From: Mesotoga sp.
GTDB taxonomy: Bacteria; Thermotogota; Thermotogae; Petrotogales; Kosmotogaceae
Assembly: GCA_011620045.1 (NCBI GenBank)
Contig: WOZY01000228.1
Span: 1 to 12,070, forward strand
Length of the DNA stretch: 12,070 nt
Reading direction: 5' to 3'
The notes beneath the pieces were generated by a model. That model did no database searches, was not told the origin of the DNA, and saw nothing but the letters and a program-made list of their open reading frames with translations. Positions 6,407 to 12,070 of the stretch are shown here, piece after piece. Every line of letters starts with the position of its first letter. Position 1 is the stretch's first letter. The position numbers were made by a program, and so were the translations under genes.

Positions 6407-6712
6407 CTATTCATCGTATTCTTCCTTAGACAAGAATCTACCACCGATTATTTCGAAGGACAAGGGCCTGAACGCTCTGTTGAACTCAGCCATGATCTGA
6501 ATCTTGTTCTGACATTTGCTCCCGATGAACTCTTTATCGAGCCTGTAGACTCCCTTTCCCTTTCCATAATTTACGCTGACATCGTAGTACTTTCTGAGAT
6601 GGCTGCGGAATTTCTCTCCGCACTTGCTGCATTCAAAGTGGACAACGACAGTATTGCCACTGTCGTAAAAGGGATTTTTCCCTATGTCTCGCGGCTTCTT
6701 CTTGAAAAACAT
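6407..6712 (-). CDS. Small zinc-ribbon-like protein of unknown function
   Basis: A 101-residue basic protein that I do not recognise as a named family. It has a zinc-knuckle-like half, FECSKCGEKF (Cys28, Cys31), and a single further cysteine, Cys67, in GSKCQNKI; the fourth ligand could be His25 or His38, or the metal site may be degenerate. The rest is a mixed alpha/beta sequence with a charged end (SKEEYDE). There is no signal peptide or membrane segment, so it should be cytoplasmic. GGAGG lies eight bases before the ATG and overlaps the stop region of the peptidase gene, so translation is likely coupled to it. It sits immediately upstream of metK, and a nucleic-acid or ribosome-related role is possible from the neighbourhood, but this is only a guess. 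Confidence 0.8.
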   Translation of the reverse strand: MFFKKKPRDIGKNPFYDSGNTVVVHFECSKCGEKFRSHLRKYYDVSVNYGKGKGVYRLDKEFIGSKCQNKIQIMAEFNRAFRPLSFEIIGGRFLSKEEYDE

Positions 6713-6717
6713 CTGAA

Positions 6718-7731
6718 TTACCTCCTCATGACTATTCTGAAGTCTTTCGAAGCCTCGTTTCCCCAGTGGTCCCTAACCACTACCCTGGCATCTCTCGGAT
6801 TCGTCCAGTCTATGTCGTCCCAAATGTTTATTGGCAGAACGCTGAGCGATATCCTCGCGTTGAGATTGAACCAGTAATCAGACTCCGTTGAAGGTGAAGA
6901 GTATATCTCGTGGACCTCGTCTGCTTCATCTACCTCGAAAGAAACAAAATCGATCTGATAGACGAGGCTGTTCTCAACATACAACTCTATGGTCTTTGGG
7001 CTTACGGGATGTCTCAACTGAACCTTGGCGTGAAGATCGAGAGGGGTAGTAGCGCTCATCTCGATCGTCGGCTTTCCCTGAGCAAACGAGTAAGTCTTCC
7101 CGCCGGCCCTAATGTCCAGTATTTCGACTGCCGATGTCGGATTGCCTGTATCGAAATAGAAGCCGGGATTGATTATGGTCTCCATTGTCGAATCTCTCAC
7201 TTCGATGTGAAGATGAGGTGGGACATTTCCGCTGTTTCCCGATTTGGCAATGACATCACTCTTTCTGAAGGGAAGTTCTCTGGGATCGAAGGTGACTTCT
7301 ACATATTGATCGCCAAACTCGGAAATCAGTTGATGGTAAATGTCGTTAAGCTTTCTTCCCGCCAGAGAAGAAGTATCTCCGATTTCATTTACGTGAGCTA
7401 ATATTACATTGATACCCTTTTCATTAGTGAGAATATTGGTGACTTCGGGAAGTGTGAGAGCAATTCCTATACCGTATATGGGATGGTTTATGTAAATCCG
7501 ATGTACATATGAGTCGTCCGGTGAAAGAAGATCGAGACCGACTACGCTCCCGGTCGAGTAATCCATTCCCAGGTGAAAATGCTCTGGATAGTTGATGTTT
7601 CTTGAATTTCCTCGATACTCGCCAAAGTAACCCGTTATTTCCGGCGCCCTCTTCAGTGGAAAAAGGAGCGATGCCGAAAACAACATGCAGCTAATCACTA
7701 GCGCCAGTACGACCGATAATAATCTCTTCAT
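6718..7731 (-). CDS. Exported M23-family (LytM/NlpD-type) metallopeptidase
   Basis: Predicted cell-wall or envelope peptidase. The 337-residue product has a signal peptide or anchor (residues 1-20, Lys2-Arg3 then hydrophobic). An M23-like zinc site follows: HLGMD (His53, Asp57), a further histidine in ILAHVNEI (His113) and HLHIEVRD (His173, His175), so all the ligands and the catalytic histidine expected of LytM-type enzymes are in place. Between them lies an insert (about 118-160) longer than in LytM. Residues about 190-337 form a beta-rich C-terminal domain I do not recognise. A VISC sequence ending at Cys15 loosely fits a lipobox, but hydrophobic residues continue after it, so lipoprotein status is doubtful. 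ATG overlaps the hflX stop by four bases (ATGA), preceded by GGAAGGA. Substrate could be peptidoglycan peptides, or the domain may act as a scaffold. Confidence 0.85.
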   Translation of the reverse strand: MKRLLSVVLALVISCMLFSASLLFPLKRAPEITGYFGEYRGNSRNINYPEHFHLGMDYSTGSVVGLDLLSPDDSYVHRIYINHPIYGIGIALTLPEVTNILTNEKGINVILAHVNEIGDTSSLAGRKLNDIYHQLISEFGDQYVEVTFDPRELPFRKSDVIAKSGNSGNVPPHLHIEVRDSTMETIINPGFYFDTGNPTSAVEILDIRAGGKTYSFAQGKPTIEMSATTPLDLHAKVQLRHPVSPKTIELYVENSLVYQIDFVSFEVDEADEVHEIYSSPSTESDYWFNLNARISLSVLPINIWDDIDWTNPRDARVVVRDHWGNEASKDFRIVMRR

Positions 7732-8930
7732 TTCCTTCCCTCCTCGCTAATAGAAGAAATGAGCCTTTCATTTATCTCATCGGAGGATACATATTCGACC
7801 TCGATAAGCTCCCTTTCGTAGCATTCGGAAAGCACCTCAAGCGAGCCTCTGAATCTCATGAAACTCGAGAACTCGGTAGGGGTTAGCCTGAGCTTTCTCC
7901 TCGATCTTTCGCCAAAAAGGCTCCGGCTGATTTCGCTCAAAATGCCTTCTATATTGAAGCTTTTTGAGGCACTCACCATTATTGCTCCCGGGAAGATGCT
8001 CCCGAGTTCACGAAGTCTTTCATTTGTACAGAGATCGATTTTGTTCAGAACATGTATTCTCTTGATTTCACCTGCGCCGATTTCACGAAGAGTGCGATCG
8101 ACAATCGAATACTTGTCCCTGACTGCCATATCGGACGCATCGGAAACCACCACCAACAGATCTGAGTACTTCACCTCGTCAAGCGTCGATCTAAAACTCT
8201 CCATAAGCTCATGAGGCAACTCTCTAATAAACCCCACAGTATCGGAAACGAGTACCTGCATGCCGGCCGGCAACTTCGCCTTCCTTACCCGCGTATCGAG
8301 CGTTGCAAACAGCTTGTCCTCGACCAGAAGCTCGTCGCTGCTTATTTCCGAAACCAGCGATGACTTCCCGACATTTGTATAACCCACAAAGGAAACAAGA
8401 GGAACAGAGGATGCCTGCCTCTTCTTTCTGGAGATTTCCCTGCGCTTGCCAAGCTCATCGATATCCTTTCGCAGGCGCGATATCCTGTCCTGAGCCTGGC
8501 GCCTGTCTGTTTCCAGCTTCTTTTCTCCCGGACCTCTCGTCCCAATGCCCGCTCCTGTCTGAGAAAGCGCTCTGCCAAGCCCTTTGAGCCTGGGCAACTG
8601 ATACTTAAGACTGGCCATCTCGACTTCGAGTTTACCTTCCTTTGTCGTGGCATGGTCTCCGAAGATTTTTAGAATCAGTTGTGTTCTGTCCATCACAGGT
8701 ATCCCCAATAGCTTTTCGAGATTCATCGCCTGAGTAGGAGAGAGTTCATGACGGGTAATCGCAAGAGTGGCACCGAAAGCACCTATCATCCTTTTTGCAA
8801 AATCCACTTTTCCCTTTCCAAGATAATGCCTGGGATCCGGGTAGTCCAGATTCTGAACGACGGTCTCGACAATATTATAGCCAGCAGTTCGGGCGAGCTC
8901 TCGAAGCTCGCCCTGTATTTCTGTCTTCAT
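7728..8930 (-). CDS. hflX: Ribosome-associated GTPase HflX
   Basis: GTPase that binds 50S or 70S ribosomes and helps split stalled or hibernating ones. From ATG at 8930 the product is 400 residues: an N-terminal HflX domain (with YLGKGKVDFAK and the GIGTRGPGEKKLETDRR linker at about 128-144), then the G domain with G1 GYTNVGKS (183-190), G3 DTVGF (230-234), G4 NKID (296-299) and a G5-like SAS, then a C-terminal domain. The ATG has no good ribosome site. The frame stays open upstream to a TAG at 8981-8979, and the 15 codons before the ATG read IDTLLVAVFSSEEQN, which aligns with the first strand of E. coli HflX (AVLVHIYF). True translation therefore probably starts at ATA 8975-8973. The position after miaA and hfq is the classic order. 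It overlaps the peptidase start by four bases. Confidence 0.95.
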   Translation of the reverse strand: MKTEIQGELRELARTAGYNIVETVVQNLDYPDPRHYLGKGKVDFAKRMIGAFGATLAITRHELSPTQAMNLEKLLGIPVMDRTQLILKIFGDHATTKEGKLEVEMASLKYQLPRLKGLGRALSQTGAGIGTRGPGEKKLETDRRQAQDRISRLRKDIDELGKRREISRKKRQASSVPLVSFVGYTNVGKSSLVSEISSDELLVEDKLFATLDTRVRKAKLPAGMQVLVSDTVGFIRELPHELMESFRSTLDEVKYSDLLVVVSDASDMAVRDKYSIVDRTLREIGAGEIKRIHVLNKIDLCTNERLRELGSIFPGAIMVSASKSFNIEGILSEISRSLFGERSRRKLRLTPTEFSSFMRFRGSLEVLSECYERELIEVEYVSSDEINERLISSISEEGRK

Positions 8931-8982
8931 ATTCTGTTCTTCAGACGAAAAAACAGCGACAAGTAAAGTATCTATGCTCTAT

Positions 8983-9225
8983 TCAATCCTCCTTCTTGCC
9001 AGTCGTATTCGTCAATTTTACGTACTTCTGAGGAACCATCATCTTGATCGCGTGCTTGTAAACAAGAGTCTGCTCTTGCCCATCTTCCAGAAGCACGGTG
9101 AAATTGTCGAACGACTTAACCATCCCCTTCGTCTGAAATCCTCCTTCGAGGTACATCTTGACTTCGATTCTGTTTACCCTAAGAAGATTCAGAAAACGAT
9201 CTTGCAAATTAAACTTTTCGGCCAT
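8983..9225 (-). CDS. hfq: RNA chaperone Hfq
   Basis: Hexameric Sm-like protein that helps small RNAs pair with mRNAs. The 80-residue form starts MAEKFNLQDRFLN at ATG 9225; an in-frame start at 9300 would add 25 residues that overlap miaA and do not look like Hfq. Residues 23-47 form Sm1 (YLEGGFQTKGMVKSFDNF) and residues 56-60 the Sm2 signature YKHAI, followed by MMVPQKY. Gln8, Phe39, Asp40, Lys57 and His58 match the proximal RNA-binding positions of E. coli Hfq, with almost the same numbering; the tail is short (GKKED). The ribosome site is a run of seven G at 9237-9231, five bases before the ATG, inside the end of miaA, which it overlaps by 17 bases. The order miaA, hfq, hflX matches the enterobacterial operon. 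Confidence 0.97.
   Translation of the reverse strand: MAEKFNLQDRFLNLLRVNRIEVKMYLEGGFQTKGMVKSFDNFTVLLEDGQEQTLVYKHAIKMMVPQKYVKLTNTTGKKED
8988..8994 (-). promoter_or_regulatory. Ribosome binding site that points to an upstream hflX start
   Basis: AAGGAGG within the last codons of hfq is the only strong Shine-Dalgarno sequence near the start of hflX. It lies 12 bases before the in-frame ATA at 8975 and 57 bases before the first in-frame ATG at 8930, too far for the latter. No ATG, GTG or TTG in the hflX frame lies between. Confidence 0.55.
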
Positions 9226-10138
9226 TCTTACCCCCCCAAACTGAGAGAATTGCGTTTTCAAGAACCCAAACTGCCTCTTTATCAAGGACGGACAGGTCAA
9301 TTCTCAAAGCTTCACTATATCTTCTGAACCAAATAATCTGACGACGAGCGTATCTTCTTGTGTTCACAAGCATCCGTTCCTTACTTTCCGAAAGGGACAC
9401 TCCGCGCTTAATATATTGTACCATCTCGGCGTAGCCTATTGTCTTTAGCGCGTTAAGTCTCGTTGTATAACCTTTGTCGAGAAGCCTCTTCGTCTCATCT
9501 GCCAGACCGTTTCGGATCATCTCGTCCACGCGTCTCTCGATTCTCTGATGAAGCTCTCCTCTCTCTCGTTCAAGAACTACGATACCGAACTCGTCAGAAC
9601 TCTCGCTCTCTCCGTGCAGTTCCGTCAAGGGCCTTCCTGTCTTGAAGAAGACCTCGAGATATCTGATTATTCGTTTGAGATCGTTCTCGTGCAGCAAATC
9701 AAATGCCTTGCTATCCACCTTTTTGAGTATTCTTCTCAGCGAACCTTTGCTCTGAGACTCGATCTCCAGAAGGGCTCGCCTTACTTGCTCATCTCTTGGA
9801 GGGAGATCGGTCAGACCCTTGATGAGCGATTCTGCGTAGAGGCCCGTTCCGCCTGCCAGTACCGGGATCTTTCCTCTCGATACTATGTCGGAAATGGATT
9901 GAAGGGCGAGTCTTCTGAACTCCATAACATCAAAATCCTCGTCTGGATCACGAATGTCTATAAGCCAGTGTTTAAGCAAAACCTGTTCTTTTTTTGTCGG
10001 CTTGGCAGTTCCTATGTCCATGAAACGGTATATTTGTCTGGAATCAACGGAGATCACTTCTATGGGAAGTCTTCGGGAAATCTCCAGCAGGATCGAAGTC
10101 TTTCCGACCGCAGTCGGCCCGAGAAGTAATGGAATCAT
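9209..10138 (-). CDS. miaA: tRNA dimethylallyltransferase
   Basis: Adds a dimethylallyl group to N6 of A37 in tRNAs that read codons beginning with U. The 309-residue product has the P-loop GPTAVGKTS (7-15), the DSRQIYR motif (32-38) with the DIGTAKPT block (41-48), LAGGTGLYAESLIKGL (94-109) and the C-terminal TRRYARRQIIWFRRY; the length is typical of the family. ATG at 10138 overlaps the stop of the upstream methyltransferase gene by four bases (ATGA), and the 3' end overlaps hfq, so all three are probably translated in a coupled manner. The last codons include a run of seven G (9231-9237) which also serves as the hfq ribosome site. Confidence 0.97.
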   Translation of the reverse strand: MIPLLLGPTAVGKTSILLEISRRLPIEVISVDSRQIYRFMDIGTAKPTKKEQVLLKHWLIDIRDPDEDFDVMEFRRLALQSISDIVSRGKIPVLAGGTGLYAESLIKGLTDLPPRDEQVRRALLEIESQSKGSLRRILKKVDSKAFDLLHENDLKRIIRYLEVFFKTGRPLTELHGESESSDEFGIVVLERERGELHQRIERRVDEMIRNGLADETKRLLDKGYTTRLNALKTIGYAEMVQYIKRGVSLSESKERMLVNTRRYARRQIIWFRRYSEALRIDLSVLDKEAVWVLENAILSVWGGKNGRKV

Positions 10139-10917
10139 CTCTTCTCAACTACCCCGTAAAGCACTCCGCTCTTCTTGCTTCCGCAAAGCTTGTCGAACTG
10201 GAGGCCTAACTCTTCGAAGAGGGTATCCCGTGTTCTGCTCTTGATGATGAATCTCTTTGAGGAAATCCTGATCATCTCGTCTACGTCGGCCCTGCTGATT
10301 CGCTCATACATTGCAAATGGCCTGAGAGGGTTTATTGAGTTAGAACTCATCTGTGGTCTGTCAAACATCGGGTCACAGTAGACTATGTCGTAAGAAGCGT
10401 CGGGACACTCCTTCACGAAATCTCGAAGATCTCTGTTGTGAAGCTCGATCCTGGTCGACGCTTCTCTTATCCATTCATAAGTGTACGGATAGTTTCGAAG
10501 TCCATGAGAAACTACCCTGTATATGTGTTCGGAAGCCTCAAGGCCCACGACCTTTCCTTCAGGCAGAAAGTGGGCAATCAGAAGCGCCTCGTTCCCCAGT
10601 CCGAATGTCGTATCGAGAACGGTTTCGTCTCCGGAAAGCTCCATGCTCTTGATTAGATAGTCTGAGTCCTGAAGCTTTATGTTCTTATACCTTACTTTCG
10701 ACATGCCCGGGTGAAAGAAGAAAACCGAATCCCCGGTCCTGATCGACAGCTGACCATTCTTGTCGAAGACGTAGTAGAAATCGATCGGGTAGTCCTTCTT
10801 GAAATCATTCAACCGGCCTCTTGAAACGTATTTGACACCAAGCTCATCGGCAAGACCTCTTGCACTCAAAACTTCTTCTTTCGTCGGTTTATGAGAGGTT
10901 GTGACCACGAACTTCAT
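10135..10917 (-). CDS. Class I SAM-dependent methyltransferase, RsmJ-like
   Basis: Predicted methyltransferase acting on RNA. The 260-residue product has a class I fold: motif I VLDTTFGLGNEA (100-111), an acidic residue after strand 2 (Glu127 in GLEASEHI), Asp163 in NRDLRDFV, and motif IV DIVYCDPMFD (177-186), close to the DPPY/NPPF type used for base amino groups. The layout with an N-terminal TTSHKPT domain and the CDPMF motif recalls RsmJ, which methylates G1516 of 16S rRNA in E. coli, but the similarity is recalled and not computed, and the substrate is open. ATG at 10917 overlaps the stop of the preceding small gene by four bases and is led by GGAGG with a seven-base gap. Association with miaA and hfq fits an RNA modification role. 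Confidence 0.8.
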   Translation of the reverse strand: MKFVVTTSHKPTKEEVLSARGLADELGVKYVSRGRLNDFKKDYPIDFYYVFDKNGQLSIRTGDSVFFFHPGMSKVRYKNIKLQDSDYLIKSMELSGDETVLDTTFGLGNEALLIAHFLPEGKVVGLEASEHIYRVVSHGLRNYPYTYEWIREASTRIELHNRDLRDFVKECPDASYDIVYCDPMFDRPQMSSNSINPLRPFAMYERISRADVDEMIRISSKRFIIKSRTRDTLFEELGLQFDKLCGSKKSGVLYGVVEKR

Positions 10918-11096
10918 CTATTGCCTCCATCGCTGTTTCCCGGTACCAGTTTTCTGAGCAGTTCCAGTTCGGATTCTTTGATCTCTATTTCTCTCTCCAG
11001 TGCATCGTACTCCTTCTGCAGGTTATCCAATCTTCTCTGGGCCTGCCTGTAATTGAGAATGGCATCGATATTCGTAATCAAAAGAAGCGAAATCAA
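10914..11096 (-). CDS. Small FtsB/DivIC-like membrane coiled-coil protein
   Basis: From TTG at 11096 the product has 60 residues: a hydrophobic stretch LLLITNIDAIL, then a charged, heptad-like coiled coil (about 16-48) and a hydrophilic tail. This is the layout of FtsB/DivIC/FtsL septal proteins, which have a short cytoplasmic end, one membrane helix and a periplasmic coiled coil. The TTG start cuts the membrane helix short. Read upstream in the same frame, the codons give KSKKSKAKFPLR and then LFIFLALLIS, which would supply a basic cytoplasmic end and a complete helix, for 80 residues from ATA at 11156-11154. That ATA overlaps the stop of the preceding permease gene (ATAA) and lies nine bases after AGGAG. 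I therefore favour the longer form, though the start is non-canonical. The stop overlaps the next gene by four bases. Confidence 0.65.
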   Translation of the reverse strand: MISLLLITNIDAILNYRQAQRRLDNLQKEYDALEREIEIKESELELLRKLVPGNSDGGNR

Positions 11097-11152
11097 AAGA
11101 GCCAGAAAGATGAACAGTCTGAGAGGAAATTTGGCTTTGCTCTTCTTGCTTT

Positions 11153-12070
11153 TTATTTGAGACCACTCCTGGCAATTCCGGCTATGAAGTACTTCTGAGT
11201 AATCAGGAAGAGGATAACGACCGGAATTATCGAAAAAGTAGCCGCGGCCATCAGAAGGTGATAGTCACTACCTGTCGCCGAGCTGAAATTCTGAAGCCCC
11301 ACCGGGAGAGTCCTGATTTCTGGGCTCTTGGTCACTATGAGAACCCAGAGGAAGGAATTCCAGCTGCCGACGAATTTTAACAGCGCTCCAGTAATTACAG
11401 CAGGCTTCGAAAGCGGAACCAGAATTGTCCAGAGAAAGCGCCATTTCGTTAGACCGTCGATCATGGCGGCATCGTAAAGCTCGTTGGGAATCGTCATAAA
11501 GTGCTGCCTAAGCAGGAATATCGCAAAGACAGAGACTACCCAGGGAACAATGAGGGCGTAATATGAGTCGATCCAGCCGAAGGCTGTCAGGGTTATGTAA
11601 TTGGGGACCAGCAGCACTTCTCCGGGGACCATCATCGTTGCCAGGAAGAGCGTGAACAGGAAGTTCTTTCCAAAGAACTCCATCTTTGCAAACGCGAATG
11701 CCGCCATCGCAGCGAAAATTATCTCGACGAAAGTCGTTACCATCGCAACAAACACTGTGTTGAAATAGTATCTGCCAAAAGGCGCAGCATTCCATGCAGT
11801 TATGTAGTTCTGGAAGAAATTCTTGAAGGTTTCCCCCAATGTGAAATTGACTTTGCCGGCCGGTATGTCATCCTTGAACCAGACAGCGGGAATGCCTGTA
11901 AGCTTAATGTCGAATGACTTTGCGCCCGATGGCGAAATTATACCTCTGTAGTAGACTCTCTCAACTTCGACCGGCTTGAGTGAAAGGTCAAGTTCACTGA
12001 ATATATCCGAATGTACCCTTGAGAAGGTCCCTACCATTGTCGTCTCTTTCCATCTTCGCCTAATTAAGTC
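11153..12070 (-). CDS. Carbohydrate ABC transporter permease, MalG/UgpE type (partial, 5' end beyond the right edge)
   Basis: Inner-membrane permease of a CUT1-type sugar importer. Five membrane helices are visible after an initial soluble stretch, at about residues 92-115, 125-147, 158-178, 212-235 and 262-282 counting from an in-frame ATG at 12037. The EAA loop that docks to the ATPase is clear: YDAAMIDGLTKWRF at 188-201 followed by VPLSKPA. The FTLGETFKNFFQNYITAW and PFGRYYFNT blocks before the second helix are typical. The frame is open through the right edge with no stop and the expected first helix is missing, so the ATG at 12037 is probably internal and the N-terminus lies outside. The roughly 100 residues before the first visible helix form an unusually long outside loop with a beta-rich look. 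It is the lead-in to the housekeeping operon. The substrate cannot be told. Confidence 0.92.
   Translation of the reverse strand, partial: DLIRRRWKETTMVGTFSRVHSDIFSELDLSLKPVEVERVYYRGIISPSGAKSFDIKLTGIPAVWFKDDIPAGKVNFTLGETFKNFFQNYITAWNAAPFGRYYFNTVFVAMVTTFVEIIFAAMAAFAFAKMEFFGKNFLFTLFLATMMVPGEVLLVPNYITLTAFGWIDSYYALIVPWVVSVFAIFLLRQHFMTIPNELYDAAMIDGLTKWRFLWTILVPLSKPAVITGALLKFVGSWNSFLWVLIVTKSPEIRTLPVGLQNFSSATGSDYHLLMAAATFSIIPVVILFLITQKYFIAGIARSGLK
11166..11170 (-). promoter_or_regulatory. Ribosome binding site that points to an upstream start of the FtsB-like gene
   Basis: AGGAG in the last codons of the permease gene lies nine bases before an in-frame ATA at 11156-11154. No other strong Shine-Dalgarno sequence precedes the TTG at 11096. 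The ATA and the permease stop share bases as ATAA, parallel to the ATGA overlaps elsewhere in the operon. Confidence 0.45.

Noticed and set aside
9231..9237. Run of seven G at the end of miaA as a phase-variable tract
   Set aside because: It is short, lies at the last codons of miaA, and is better explained as the hfq ribosome site.
9226..9300. N-terminal extension of hfq from an ATG at 9300
   Set aside because: The added 25 residues are the miaA 3' end in another frame and do not resemble Hfq; the shorter form begins like known Hfq proteins.
11153..12037. Complete permease of 294 residues starting at ATG 12037
   Set aside because: The frame is open to the window edge, the ATG has only a weak ribosome site, and the first membrane helix of the family is missing.

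Overview
The window reads as a chromosomal segment of a Thermotogota bacterium, most likely a moderately GC-rich, Mesotoga- or Kosmotoga-like member. This is inferred from gene content (Na+-NQR/Rnf-type pump, UgpC-type sugar transport ATPase, miaA-hfq-hflX cluster, metK followed by rpsT, strong Shine-Dalgarno sites, frequent ATGA overlaps). No taxonomic marker was searched, so the genus is a guess.

Left part (1-3334, minus strand): five genes of a Na+-translocating NADH:quinone oxidoreductase in the order nqrB, nqrC, nqrD, nqrE, nqrF, with nqrF cut by the left edge. They are packed with overlaps or gaps of a few bases and read leftward from a promoter near 3410. NqrC carries a clean flavinylation site, NqrD and NqrE keep their paired cysteines, and NqrF has the ferredoxin cysteines and the start of the FAD domain. 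No nqrA or rnfC lies in front of nqrB, so the sixth subunit is encoded elsewhere, replaced or absent.

Middle (about 3360-4865): a compact two-gene unit on the plus strand, a Phd/YefM-type antitoxin without a toxin and a UgpC/MsmX-like sugar ABC transporter ATPase, ended by a bidirectional terminator. The nqr promoter and the phd promoter face each other and overlap, sharing the same -10 region. A near-palindromic 18-mer covers the -35 of one and the predicted start point of the other. This is the most unusual part of the window and looks like a mutually exclusive switch between a respiratory or energy-conserving complex and sugar-uptake energization.

Right part (4880-12070, minus strand): a long, tightly coupled string of genes read leftward: a sugar ABC permease (cut by the right edge), a small FtsB/DivIC-like membrane coiled-coil protein, an RsmJ-like methyltransferase, miaA, hfq, hflX, an M23-type peptidase, a small zinc-ribbon-like protein, metK and rpsT. 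Five boundaries are stop/start overlaps or very close to it. An extra promoter probably serves rpsT. Two genes of this string (hflX and the FtsB-like gene) have conserved or topologically needed N-terminal codons upstream of any ATG, GTG or TTG, each led by a good ribosome binding site and an in-frame ATA, which suggests non-canonical AUA starts.

No rRNA, tRNA, CRISPR array, insertion sequence or other mobile element was seen, and no stretch longer than about 60 bases lacks a gene.
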